Origin: Parasediminibacterium sp046546515
Lineage (GTDB): Bacteria; Bacteroidota; Bacteroidia; Chitinophagales; Chitinophagaceae
Direction of reading: 5' to 3'
Length of the DNA stretch: 64,000 nt
Assembly (NCBI RefSeq): GCF_046546515.1
Contig: NZ_JBKHKJ010000004.1
Span: forward strand, 124,001 to 188,000
Shown: piece by piece, positions 16,566-25,989 of the stretch
Numbering within the stretch: the stretch's first letter is position 1
Layout: every line of letters begins with the position of its first letter
The notes under the pieces: model-generated
Seen by the model: the letters and a program-made list of their open reading frames with translations, nothing else
What the model was told of the DNA's origin: nothing
Database searches by the model: none
Made by a program: the position numbers and the translations under genes

Positions 16566-17672
16566 TTACTTCCAATACTTCCCCTTCTCAATAAACCCAA
16601 TCAAGTCCTCAGCCATGGCTTCCTGTTCCTGCACCCTTGGATGGCCGGATGTTTTTTTAAAAGGAAAAAAATGGGTAAATAGCTTGTTGTCTTTTAGCGA
16701 AGCCACAGCCGTGTCTATATAGCTTGGCCATTTGGAGCCTTCCCTAGTGGCATCCATATTGCCAAGGCAGCAAAGGATGGTTGCCTTGGGGTATTTGCCA
16801 CGGATAGATTTTATAAAATTGGCATAAGCATTAATAATAAATTCCTCACTAGGTTTTTCAGTGCCAAAACGTGCTTTAAACTGTGGGTGTGTGGGCATGT
16901 TTACCAGCCAACTATCATTCTGGAACAGGTTTATTACTACTATTTCTGGTGTATACTTTGCAAAATCCCACTTGCTTGTAGAATCTTTAGGATTTAGCCG
17001 GTCATAAATGTCAGGCATTACCTCGGGGAACCAACTAATGGTAACGCCAATACCGCTTTTGGCAGTGCAGTGGTATTGTGCGTTAAAATGCCTTGCCGTG
17101 ATAGCGGCGTATGTTTTGTAATTATTGAAATATTCAGGCCTGCCGTTGTCTGTGCTGTCGCTCGGTACTTCCACCCCATGCCCACAGGTGATGGAGTTGC
17201 CAAAAAATTCTATCTTCCTTTTAGGCTTTTTTGCGGGCTTGAGTATTTTGGCCAAGCTATCCAAAACAAACCCATAAAAGCGTGTGGTAATAAAGTCAGT
17301 ATTGGTTACTTTGAACAACTCAACCTTGTGCTTCTTTTTGTCAAGGTTAGTTGCCAAGGTGTACAATTTCTTTTCTTTGTCCACTTTTATTTTTCTTGCA
17401 GTGCTGCTATCGCCATCCACAATTACATAATAATAGTTGTTGCCTTTTTCGTCTTCCAATATCGCACTAATAGTAGAAGTGCCTTTGGTACTAATGCTTA
17501 CGCTTGTACCTGTCCAATAAAATTCGGCACAGGAATCATTTGTGCCAACCCGGCCCATATAGCTAAGCCATTTGTTGTTGGCTGCAATAAACTTGCCCGT
17601 GCTTGTTTGTGCAAACGAACAAGTATTGAATATGGCAACAAACATTAATGCGAGAACCAAACTTTTTTTCAT
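16566..17672 (-). CDS. Secreted SGNH-type esterase, CE2-like
   Basis: 368 residues with a signal peptide (MKKSLVLALMFVAIFNTCSFAQ). An N-terminal beta-rich region (about 25-130) precedes an SGNH hydrolase domain. The catalytic block I is FFGNSITCGHGVEV, with Ser as nucleophile and Asn in place of the Asp of GDS. The catalytic His lies in SGHPRVQEQEAMAEDL near the C-terminus, and a Q-N-D block (NLFQNDSW) lies between. This layout matches carbohydrate esterase family 2, enzymes that remove acetyl groups from polysaccharides or sugars. It follows the large PKD protein on the same strand with a 73-bp gap. Confidence 0.82.
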   Translation of the reverse strand: MKKSLVLALMFVAIFNTCSFAQTSTGKFIAANNKWLSYMGRVGTNDSCAEFYWTGTSVSISTKGTSTISAILEDEKGNNYYYVIVDGDSSTARKIKVDKEKKLYTLATNLDKKKHKVELFKVTNTDFITTRFYGFVLDSLAKILKPAKKPKRKIEFFGNSITCGHGVEVPSDSTDNGRPEYFNNYKTYAAITARHFNAQYHCTAKSGIGVTISWFPEVMPDIYDRLNPKDSTSKWDFAKYTPEIVVINLFQNDSWLVNMPTHPQFKARFGTEKPSEEFIINAYANFIKSIRGKYPKATILCCLGNMDATREGSKWPSYIDTAVASLKDNKLFTHFFPFKKTSGHPRVQEQEAMAEDLIGFIEKGKYWK

Positions 17673-17745
17673 TTTCTATTGTTATTTTTTTCCTTTTAAT
17701 TTAGCTATACTAACCAATCCAAATTTTTGGCAATTTACAAGAATT

Positions 17746-20700
17746 TTACCTTATCAGCACCGTTACCCCTTGTTTGCTTACGGGTTCTTTTGTGTCATGA
17801 TCTACATAATGTAGCATCCATACATAAGTGCCTGCATCTTGTGGCGTGCCGTTTACTTTCCCGTCCCATGGTTTTGTCCAGTCCTTGGTTTCAAATATCA
17901 ATTGCCCAAAACGGTTAAATACTTTAAAATCTAGGTTTTCGGCTTTATAGGCATTTAAAGGGAACAGGTAGTCATTCAACTGGTCGCCGTTGGGCGTAAA
18001 TGCAGATGGCACGTCTATATAGCAATTAGGTATTACTTTTATATGGTTGTAGGCGGTGTCTGTGCAGTAATTGCCGGTAATAATTAGCCTTACCAAATAA
18101 TCGGTGGTGTTATTTGGGCGGGCGTAGCTTTTAGGGGATGGTTTTGGTGCAGTACTTGTTGTGTTATCCCCAAATTCCCACTGCCATTTGTTAATGATGC
18201 CCGTGCTGGTATCTTTAAAAATAGCTTTTTCGGTAGGGCATATATAGTTTAGCTCCTCTATAGTTGTGCCATTTTGTTTCTCTACTACAAAGCCAGCCTT
18301 AATATCATCATGCTCGTTTTTTAAGGTAATCGTTACATCTTTTTTATCGCTGCAAACATCATTGGCTACTATCAGCGTAGTTAGTTTTGGCGTAAATGTG
18401 TTGTAAATAATAGTTGTATCTTGTTTAGTGCTGGTAACGCCATTGCCAAAATCCCAGTTCCATTTGTTTACCCCATTTTTTCCATCGTGCATATAGGCAA
18501 TAGTATCAGCTTTGCAGCCATATGCTACTTGAAAGGTAAAATCTGCATTTGCAGCATTCAAAGCGTTGAAACTTATAGACGAACCCACAGGAGTGGCTGC
18601 ATTGCAATCGGCTGCCAAAAAGGTATTGGCTGTTGATTTTTTGATGGCTAACGTATATCTCCCCGCCACACGGATAGGGGATGCTAATACCAGCTGCACG
18701 GTGTCGCCAAATCCTGCGGCATTGCAGTTAATTATTGCATTGGCAATAGATACTACCGAAGGCCCTGTTATGCTGAAATTACTGCCATCTGCCGCTAGCG
18801 AACTGCATTGCAGCAAGCCCTTAAATATTACCTGCACGGAAGTGGGTTCACATGGCAGCACAGGTATTGTATCCAGCAATGCTGGCTTGAATGCTGTTAC
18901 AACAATTGCTTTGTAGGCACTGGTATCCAAGCAGCCAATTGCATTTTTAACCACAAGCCTAGTTTTATAAGTAGTTGCGGTATCAAGCGAAGGGTACTTT
19001 TTAGGTAGTGGCGATTGCACGTGGCTGCTATCCCCATCGCCAAAACTCCATGCCCAATTGGTTAAATTGCCAAGGCTTTCATTGGTAAATGTTGCCATTA
19101 CATCTGGGCAAATAATAGCTTGTGTGCTAAAAGCTGCTTTTACGGTATGATCAAGCGGCCTAATCAATAACAAGCTGCTGTCTGTACAAATACCATTCGT
19201 TACGATTAGTTTTAATGTTTTCGGGTTGAAATTATTGTAAATGAAAGTGTCTTTTTGCCCAGTTTTTACTATTGTGTCTGCTAGTACCCATGTCCATAAA
19301 TTGATATTGTTTTTGCGATCGTGGCTAGTAATGAGGGTATCCTGCTTGCAGCCAATATGCACAATGGTATCTGAATTGGCAAACACATTGTTGAGTGTAG
19401 CAAATGCCAATACTGTATCTGGCGTAGCCACGCCACATTCGCTCCTGATACTGTCGCCATTGGCGGCTTTGTGTATAGCTATATGATAATTGCCATTTGT
19501 TTTTATTGGGGTTGAGAGGTTAATTTTAATGACACTGCCCAGACCCTTGTCATTACAATTTACAGTAGCTCCCAAAATATTAACTATGGATGGGCCAGTG
19601 ATGGTAAAATTGCTGCCATCTGTGGCAATAGAGCTACATTTTACTGGGACATTAAATATCAGTTCTATTGTTGTGGCTGCGCAAGCTAATGCAGTAACGC
19701 TATCTGGCAGGCTAGGTACACCTGATTTTACCGTAATGGGCTTTAAAGTACTTGTATCTATACAACCAACTTGGTTGGTTACTATCAATTGTGCCAAATA
19801 AGTTTTAATACCAGTTACAAAAGGGTAAATTTGAGCAAGTGGCACTTGGGCATTACTGGTACTGCCGTTGCCAAAGTTCCATTTCCAGGCCACAATCACG
19901 CCTTGGCTCATGTCTTTGAATGTGGTTAACTCGTTCCCGCAAATGGTATCTGACAAGCTGAAACCTGTTTTTATAGTATGGTCAATTGGTTTTATTAATA
20001 ATATGCTGCTGTCGGTGCAAATGCCGTTCGATACAATTAGTTTTAGTGGCTTCTGAGTAAAATTATTATATATAAAAGTATCTTTTTGCCCCATTTTAAC
20101 GATTGTGTCTGCCAGCACCCATGTCCATGAATTTACGTTGTTTTTGCCATCATGGCTAGTAATGAGGGTGTCCTGTTTGCAGCCAATATGCACAATTGTA
20201 TCAGCATTGGCAAACACATTGATTATTGTAGAAAAGGCCAATACCGTATCTGGCGTAGCCACGCCACATTCGCTCCTGATACTGTCGCCATTTGCTGCTT
20301 TGTGTATAGCAATATGGTAAATGCCGTTTGTTTTTATTGGGGTTGAGAGGTTAATTTCAACAACGCTCCCTAGTCCCATGCCATCACAATTAATGGTAGC
20401 TCCTGTAATATTAACAAGGGATGGCCCTGTAATGGTAAAGTTGCTACCATCTGATGCTATAGAGCCACATTTTACAGGGGCTTTAAATACCAATTCCATT
20501 GCGGTAGCTGCACAAGCCAATGCTGTAATGCTATCCGGCAGTACTGGCGTTGCAGATTTTACGGTAATTGGCTTCAAGGCACTCGTATCTATGCAGCCCA
20601 CTTGGTTGGTTACGATTAATTGTGCCTGATAGGTTTTAATAATATTAGTTAAAAGGTAAGTTTGAGCAGCTGGCATTTGGGCTGTACTAGTACTGTCATT

Positions 20701-22332
20701 GCCAAAACTCCATTTCCATGCTGTAATCACTCCTTGGCTTTGGTCTTTAAAAATGGCTTGCTCATTACTGCAAATGGTATCAAGCAGGCTAAAATCAGCT
20801 TTTATGGCATGGTTTATAGGAAAAATACTGTCTATATTGGTATAGTTGCAAATGCCGTTGGATACCTGCAAACGCACTGCCTTTGGTGTGAACGTTGTAT
20901 AAACAAAGCTAGTATCTTTAGAAGTACTGTATAATGTGTCGCCGATATACCATGCCCAACTGTTTGCATTATTGGTGCCTGTGGCAATGCCGACGTATTG
21001 CACTTTCACAGTATCTTGCTTGCAACCAGGATATACTTTGTACGAAAAATCGGCATTCACTTTGTTCACAGCCTTAAACTGCAGGGATGATTTTGGCGTA
21101 GGTACGCTGCACTCATTTATAATAGGGCTAAAATTAACATCGTTTTTCAATGAAATTTTATAATTGCCATCTGTAATAATGGGCTTTTTTAAATTAATAG
21201 ATATAACCGTGCTAAGCGCATTGGTATCGCACACAGTAGTGGCACTAGCAATATCCACAGCATCAGGGCCCGTGATAGCAAATTGGCTGCCATCTGCTGC
21301 CACCGAGCTGCACCGGATAGGGGTTTTAAACACCAGTTGCAATTGCTGTGGGGCGCATGGCAATGGCGTGGTGATGCTATCCATTATTGTTGGCAACTGT
21401 GGCAAAATAGAAAACTTGAAAGTATCTAATAATGGGATGGTTGCGCTGCACAAATCCCCAATTTTATTGGTTGGGCTAGGTGCTAATTGGTAGTCGCCTA
21501 CGGCTAACCCAGCCGCCAACTGGATAACGATAGAATCCATGTCAAATGCGTTTTTGCAGCCAACGCCTGTTACAGCCGCAATAGCAGGGTTGGTGCTTAT
21601 ATAAAAGTCGCTCCCGTCTGTAGCCATAGACTTGCACAGCATTTTTTTGTCTAGTTTTATGCCAATCTTATCCCCTGAGCAGTTTATGCTAATCTTTGAA
21701 ATTTTTGGGGCAATCGGGTCTGTAATGGTGGCTGTGCTGCCACTGCCTCCAAAGGAAAGGGTATAACCATTTGTATTGTCCGTAGAAGTATAATGGCTAA
21801 CAAGCATCAAATAATCATGCCCTGCAATAAGGGTAGGCATAGCACTGATGTTGGGTGCATCATAGCCTTCGCAGCCGTTGGCTTGCTGGCCACTGCTGTT
21901 TGCCCCAGTAACGCCGCCATTGCCAGACCAGTTACAGGCTACAAACAAGGATAAGTTTGTATATACTTCCTTCGGGTCATGCCCTGTAATATCAAATATT
22001 TGCCAGTCGTAATCATCAGTTGGGATGTTTGGTGTAATGGCAAAGGCAAATGTGCCAGTTTTAAAGCAGGTGAATTTGTACCAGTACGGGTTTATGTCTG
22101 TATAGGGTGTAGATAAGAATGGTATGGAGCAAATGGAATCGGGTATAGGTATTGAATCTCCGCCGCATGGTTTTACCTCGCTTTGGGAAAAAACATTGCT
22201 GCCGCATACAGGAAAAGCTCCGCCAACACTTTGCCCCAACTCTGGGCAAGCGGTTATTTGTGCCGCAGCCACATTAAGTAACAATAGCTGCACAATTAGC
22301 GTAACAATATGTCTATTAAGGGGCATTGGCAA
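17746..22332 (-). CDS. Large PKD/Ig-like repeat surface protein with CHU_C (gliding-motility) C-terminus
   Basis: 1,528 residues with a signal peptide (hydrophobic LIVQLLLLNVAAAQ near the N-terminus). The first 200 residues are Cys-rich and jelly-roll-like. The middle is built of alternating Ig-like domains (SDGSNFTITGPS signature) and PKD domains (WAWSFGDGDSS, KWQWEFGDNTTS). Three consecutive units have an exact period of 831 bp (277 residues). The C-terminal 90 residues (PSAFTPNGDQLNDYLFP, FKVFNRFGQLIFE, WDGKVNG) are the CHU_C domain, a type B T9SS signal. It is most likely an exported adhesin-like or structural protein at the cell surface. Confidence 0.9.
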   Translation of the reverse strand: MPMPLNRHIVTLIVQLLLLNVAAAQITACPELGQSVGGAFPVCGSNVFSQSEVKPCGGDSIPIPDSICSIPFLSTPYTDINPYWYKFTCFKTGTFAFAITPNIPTDDYDWQIFDITGHDPKEVYTNLSLFVACNWSGNGGVTGANSSGQQANGCEGYDAPNISAMPTLIAGHDYLMLVSHYTSTDNTNGYTLSFGGSGSTATITDPIAPKISKISINCSGDKIGIKLDKKMLCKSMATDGSDFYISTNPAIAAVTGVGCKNAFDMDSIVIQLAAGLAVGDYQLAPSPTNKIGDLCSATIPLLDTFKFSILPQLPTIMDSITTPLPCAPQQLQLVFKTPIRCSSVAADGSQFAITGPDAVDIASATTVCDTNALSTVISINLKKPIITDGNYKISLKNDVNFSPIINECSVPTPKSSLQFKAVNKVNADFSYKVYPGCKQDTVKVQYVGIATGTNNANSWAWYIGDTLYSTSKDTSFVYTTFTPKAVRLQVSNGICNYTNIDSIFPINHAIKADFSLLDTICSNEQAIFKDQSQGVITAWKWSFGNDSTSTAQMPAAQTYLLTNIIKTYQAQLIVTNQVGCIDTSALKPITVKSATPVLPDSITALACAATAMELVFKAPVKCGSIASDGSNFTITGPSLVNITGATINCDGMGLGSVVEINLSTPIKTNGIYHIAIHKAANGDSIRSECGVATPDTVLAFSTIINVFANADTIVHIGCKQDTLITSHDGKNNVNSWTWVLADTIVKMGQKDTFIYNNFTQKPLKLIVSNGICTDSSILLIKPIDHTIKTGFSLSDTICGNELTTFKDMSQGVIVAWKWNFGNGSTSNAQVPLAQIYPFVTGIKTYLAQLIVTNQVGCIDTSTLKPITVKSGVPSLPDSVTALACAATTIELIFNVPVKCSSIATDGSNFTITGPSIVNILGATVNCNDKGLGSVIKINLSTPIKTNGNYHIAIHKAANGDSIRSECGVATPDTVLAFATLNNVFANSDTIVHIGCKQDTLITSHDRKNNINLWTWVLADTIVKTGQKDTFIYNNFNPKTLKLIVTNGICTDSSLLLIRPLDHTVKAAFSTQAIICPDVMATFTNESLGNLTNWAWSFGDGDSSHVQSPLPKKYPSLDTATTYKTRLVVKNAIGCLDTSAYKAIVVTAFKPALLDTIPVLPCEPTSVQVIFKGLLQCSSLAADGSNFSITGPSVVSIANAIINCNAAGFGDTVQLVLASPIRVAGRYTLAIKKSTANTFLAADCNAATPVGSSISFNALNAANADFTFQVAYGCKADTIAYMHDGKNGVNKWNWDFGNGVTSTKQDTTIIYNTFTPKLTTLIVANDVCSDKKDVTITLKNEHDDIKAGFVVEKQNGTTIEELNYICPTEKAIFKDTSTGIINKWQWEFGDNTTSTAPKPSPKSYARPNNTTDYLVRLIITGNYCTDTAYNHIKVIPNCYIDVPSAFTPNGDQLNDYLFPLNAYKAENLDFKVFNRFGQLIFETKDWTKPWDGKVNGTPQDAGTYVWMLHYVDHDTKEPVSKQGVTVLIR

Positions 22333-22388
22333 AATTGCAATTGACTACAATGGTAAAATTAAGGATTAAGATTAAGCTACGGGTTCAA

Positions 22389-23372
22389 TTAATTTTCATG
22401 CGACAAAGGCCTCTTTTTTATCATGCCGCCTTTGGTATCTTTCACGCTGCTCATCACTACAAACGAAAAAGGGTCTATTTTTTCTATTTCGGCGTTTAGC
22501 TTGTTTAGCTCTAATCGAGTTACCACGGTATAAACAATGTCTGCTTCCCTTGTTTCGCCAGTTTTGCCATAGCCCCGTTTCCCTTTATAAACTGTTACGC
22601 CACGCCCCATTACCGTAACAATCATCCGCCTTATCTTCTCGCTGTAAGCCGATATGATGGTTACCCCCGTATATTCTTCAATGCCTTCTATAATAAAGTC
22701 GAGTGTTTTAGAAGCAGATAAATAGGTAATCATTGAGTAAAGGGCTATTTCTACCGAAAGCAGGTAGGCGGCTGCCCCAAAAATAAAAATATTAATCACA
22801 ATCACAATGTCGCCTATCGTGGTGCCAAACTTCCTGCTCAGGTAAATAGCCAATACTTCCGTGCCATCTATCACTGCCCCGCCCCTCACGGCAAAGCCAA
22901 TGCCAGCACCAAGGAAAAAACCGCCAAACACGGCTACCAGCACATTGTCTTTGGTAACATCGGGAAAATGTACTGTAGCAACACATAAAGCAAGCCCCGA
23001 TATGGCAAATGCCGTTTTGATGGCAAATGCCTTGCCCACTACTTTGTACCCTAGCAAAACAAAAGGGATATTGATACCTATAATCAATATATATAGTGGG
23101 ATGGATGTTACATTTGATATTAACAAGGATATGCCTGTTGCACCGCCATCTATAAAATGATTGGTTAATAAAAAAACCTTAAAGCCAAAAGAGGCAGAAA
23201 AAATACCAATAGTGATTAATACAATATCTTTAATTAGCAATACGGCCGATAGCCTGAAATTGCGCACCCCCTTTGCTATTACAAAATTTGAGTAGCCCGG
23301 TTTCCCATTAGGTTTGCCCTTTTTTTTTGTTACAGATGTTTGAATGATGATTTGCTTCCAAAATGCGTTCAT
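22389..23372 (-). CDS. YitT family membrane protein (DUF161 + DUF2179)
   Basis: 327 residues. After about 40 polar residues come five or six membrane helices (DUF161), with TNHFIDGGATGISLLIS and GFFLGAGIGFAVRGGAVIDGT typical of the family. The C-terminal 85 residues are the soluble DUF2179 domain (TIISAYSEKIRRMIV, GRGVTVYKGKRGYGKT, DIVYTVVTRLE, DPFSFVVMSSVKDTKGG). The function of the family is unknown. It lies upstream of the PKD protein on the same strand with a 56-bp gap. Confidence 0.9.
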   Translation of the reverse strand: MNAFWKQIIIQTSVTKKKGKPNGKPGYSNFVIAKGVRNFRLSAVLLIKDIVLITIGIFSASFGFKVFLLTNHFIDGGATGISLLISNVTSIPLYILIIGINIPFVLLGYKVVGKAFAIKTAFAISGLALCVATVHFPDVTKDNVLVAVFGGFFLGAGIGFAVRGGAVIDGTEVLAIYLSRKFGTTIGDIVIVINIFIFGAAAYLLSVEIALYSMITYLSASKTLDFIIEGIEEYTGVTIISAYSEKIRRMIVTVMGRGVTVYKGKRGYGKTGETREADIVYTVVTRLELNKLNAEIEKIDPFSFVVMSSVKDTKGGMIKKRPLSHEN

Positions 23373-23761
23373 AGGCCATCTTTTCTAAAAGTACTAAAAT
23401 GATATTGGAAGATAGAATAGCTTTTTCCTCGGCTATCTTAGCCTATCAAAGTTAACAGAATCTTGTGTCCTTTAAGCATTCATGTTTTGAATAGGGACAT
23501 AAAAGTTTTTCGCTTTTATTAAAAAATCAACCTAGTCCAACCTCGCCCCTCCCGAAAGACCGGGAGAAGATACCTAAAGGAAAAGGTAACAGGCACAGGG
23601 CAAGGGGACAATATTTGCATATTTTTAATAATATTGATATCTCCTAGTTTATATTAAAATAGTTTCAGTTTTGCCATTTTCGTGGGATTTTTACGCTGTT
23701 CCTTTTTTCAAAAATCGTTACCAACCTTGTAAGCCATTGATTATCAACAATAATATCAAAT

Positions 23762-23866
23762 TTTTGTGCTTATTTTGTGCTTATTTTATGCTTATTTTAT
23801 GCGTAATTTGTGCTTGTTTTGTGCATAATTTATGCTCATTTTGTGCCTGATTTGTGCTTATTTTAT
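23762..23866. repeat. 11-bp tandem array in element A copy 2
   Basis: About nine imperfect units of TTTTGTGCTTA, against about six in copy 1, with flanking sequence conserved between copies. Array length therefore varies while the rest of the element is kept. Confidence 0.8.
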
Positions 23867-24023
23867 AGTCGTACATCCAAGACCGAATTTTGAGACTACA
23901 ACTATCTTAATATTAGTAAAAAAAGAGCTACGATTGGGATGCCAAGGCACTGGTTTTGTAAATAGTTTGTATCAAGCACATTTCTAGTACAAAGATAAAG
24001 TTTTTATAGATTGGGGCGTAGCA

Positions 24024-24665
24024 GGGTGCATTTCAAAATTTCGTTTTTTATTGTTTTCAATAGATTTCAACTGCAAAATCTAGGTTTAAAAAGTATCCTA
24101 TATGGGGGAAATTTTGGATACTTATGGGGGAATATTTCCCCATATAGGATTTTTATTTTGGACTATATACCTATTCATGCCAATTTTACATTAAACGGGG
24201 AACTAAGGGCATCTTGGCCTTGCTTCCAGCATCGGATGTTAGTTGGCTTAGCAAAATGATAATCCACTATCAAAATCTTATCAGTTTCTTATCAATAAAT
24301 TATCAATTTACTATAGTAAAACTATCATTCCATTATTAATCAATTATCACAAAATTCACTTAAATTATAATAAAAAATGAGGCTTAAAAATCACAAACAA
24401 CTGAATATCAATGAGTTATAGGCAAAAAGGAGAAATAGCAAAAAAAATAAATCACTTAAAAGCAGAAAATAAGCCATTCCAAATCTTCGCTTAGTTCTTC
24501 TTATTCTCTCGTTTTTTCTTGCCCCCTCTCCCTTGTTCTTGCTCCCTCTCCCTTTGGAGAGGGTTGGGGTGAGGTCGGGAATTAGGGTACGCCTATCACC
24601 ATCAATTATCTATCTTGCTGATAAATAAAAAAGGGGAATTAAAAGTGAAGATTTGAAATGCACCC
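24024..24665. mobile_element. Element B: 642-bp MITE-like element nested in element A
   Basis: The termini are GGGTGCATTTCAAA at the left and its exact complement TTTGAAATGCACCC at the right. The flanks GCGTAGCA (24016-24023) and GCGTATCA (24666-24673) are an 8-bp duplication with one mismatch, and element A copy 1 shows the unoccupied target as GGGTATCA at 8273-8280. Contents: a 23-bp motif (24067-24089) and a GGGGGAA/CCCCATATAGG block that recur at 36908-37036, then AT-rich sequence with repeated TTATCA phrases, then a CCCTCTCC/GGAGAGGG hairpin (24544-24563). No transposase is encoded. The start GGGTGCAT is shared with element A, suggesting a common mobilising enzyme. Confidence 0.7.
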
Positions 24666-24859
24666 GCGTATCAGGACAAAGCGAAAAAGTTTTATGCACC
24701 CTTTTGCATATTCTCAGAAAGGACTTTGTGTTTCCTTTTCGTAAATCCTTTTGTTTGCTTTATAGTAAAACCAAATGTGGAAAATAATACCCAAAAATTA
24801 CATCCATCGAAAACAGCAAATACTGTAAATTATTATTTTTACAGGAAATTAATTTGTAT

Positions 24860-25840
24860 ATGAGAAAATGTTTCTTCCTTGTTTTTTTAAACTGTTCTAT
24901 CACTTTTTTGAATGCCCAAGACATTGTAATAAAAAACCTAAGTACCGAGACTTCTAAAACAGTAACAAAAGAAGCTGACACTTCAAAATGGAACTGGAAG
25001 CATGGGGGATTAATCAATTTTACACTAAATCAAGGTTCCTTGAGCAATTGGGCATCGGGTGGCGACAATTTTTCAATGGCCATTAGTTCTTATTTCCACT
25101 TTTTTTACCTATACCAAAAAAATAGGGATTGCTGGGACAATAGCCTTGACATGAACCTTGGTTTTGTACAGACCAGCAGCCTTGGCAGCAGGAAAAATGA
25201 TGACCGTTTTGATTATTTAAGCAAATACGATTATAAGATGGATACATTGGGCAAATGGTACCTTTCTAGTTTGTTCAACTTCCGCTCGCAGTTTTTTGAT
25301 GGTTATACATACAACAACAATGCAGGTACTTTTGCTTCATCTTTTTTAGCACCTGCTTATGTGTTGCTATCAGTTGGCTTCGATTACAAGCCCCAACGCA
25401 GGTTGTCTATTTTCATGTCTCCTTTAACCTCGCGCTGGGTAATAGTGGCCAACAATGTGCTTGCCAAGCAAGCAGCTTATGGGGTAGATACGGGCAAAAG
25501 CTTTAAAAATGAAATTGGTGGTTTTGCCACCATCAACTATTCCAGCACATTGGATAAAAATATTAACTATAAAGGCAGGCTCGACTTGTTTTCCAACTAT
25601 ACACACAACCCCCAGAATGTGGATGTATATATGACCAATCAGCTTTCTTTTAAGATAAACAAATATTTTAGTGCTACTTATAGCCTCGATTTAATTTATG
25701 ATGATGATGTGCGCATCTTTGGCCCACAGGGCAAATCGCCTGGGCTGCAAACAAAAAGCATATTGGGTATTGGCTTCCTGAAAGTGCTAAATACAAAGAA
25801 AAGGCTTATAAACGGGGATAAAATTAGGGTACTAAGCTAA
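24860..25840 (+). CDS. DUF3078 family secreted/outer-membrane protein
   Basis: 326 residues from ATG 24860 (an upstream in-frame TTG at 24854 is less likely). It has a signal peptide ending near FLNAQD. The mature protein begins with WNWKHGGLINFTLNQGSLSNWASGGDN, the diagnostic DUF3078 start, and continues as alternating aromatic/polar strands ending in an amphipathic pattern consistent with a beta-barrel. The family is restricted to Bacteroidota and its role is unknown. It is a single gene, convergent with the HDAC-like gene. Confidence 0.9.
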   Translation: MRKCFFLVFLNCSITFLNAQDIVIKNLSTETSKTVTKEADTSKWNWKHGGLINFTLNQGSLSNWASGGDNFSMAISSYFHFFYLYQKNRDCWDNSLDMNLGFVQTSSLGSRKNDDRFDYLSKYDYKMDTLGKWYLSSLFNFRSQFFDGYTYNNNAGTFASSFLAPAYVLLSVGFDYKPQRRLSIFMSPLTSRWVIVANNVLAKQAAYGVDTGKSFKNEIGGFATINYSSTLDKNINYKGRLDLFSNYTHNPQNVDVYMTNQLSFKINKYFSATYSLDLIYDDDVRIFGPQGKSPGLQTKSILGIGFLKVLNTKKRLINGDKIRVLS

Positions 25841-25848
25841 TTTTAATA

Positions 25849-25984
25849 GCCACAAAGACACAAAGGCTAGAAGTAGCACTAAGAAGAAAAAAGAAGAAAA
25901 AAGGAAAGTAGAATATTAAATACTTTGCCTTTTCTCTTTTCCTTCAACCTTTGTGCTCCTTTGTATCTTCGAGCCTTTTTTGCG
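25849..25984. repeat. Z-repeat copy 6, between convergent genes
   Basis: The left arm GCCACAAAGACACAAAGGC and the right arm TTTGTATCTTCGAGCC-TTTTTTGC enclose a purine-rich strand followed by its pyrimidine-rich counterpart. It fills the whole 149-bp gap between the DUF3078 and HDAC-like stop codons. Confidence 0.75.
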
Positions 25985-25989
25985 GAAAA

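Larger units (their letters stand above)
23494..24701. mobile_element. Element A copy 2, split by element B
   Basis: The left end GGGACATAAAAGTTTTTCGC and right end GCGAAAAAGTTTTATGCACCC are inverted repeats. The flanks TTTTGAATA (23485-23493) and TTTTGCATA (24702-24710) match in 8 of 9 bases, a probable target duplication. Without the nested insert 24024-24665 and one copy of its flanking duplication, the body aligns with copy 1 at 7790-8308. It carries a perfect CTCCCG/CGGGAG hairpin (23549-23566) and a longer 11-bp array (23762-23866). The whole gap 23373-24859 has no convincing gene. Copies differ at many sites, so they are not recent duplicates. Confidence 0.65.

Noticed and set aside
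23494..23866. Element A array as a CRISPR
   Set aside because: Units are 11 bp, directly adjacent and without spacers, and no cas genes are present.
24011..24259. 82-residue frame in element B as a firm gene
   Set aside because: It begins in element A, crosses the element border, and only a short PYRI...LDY segment recurs elsewhere. It is kept as a finding only.
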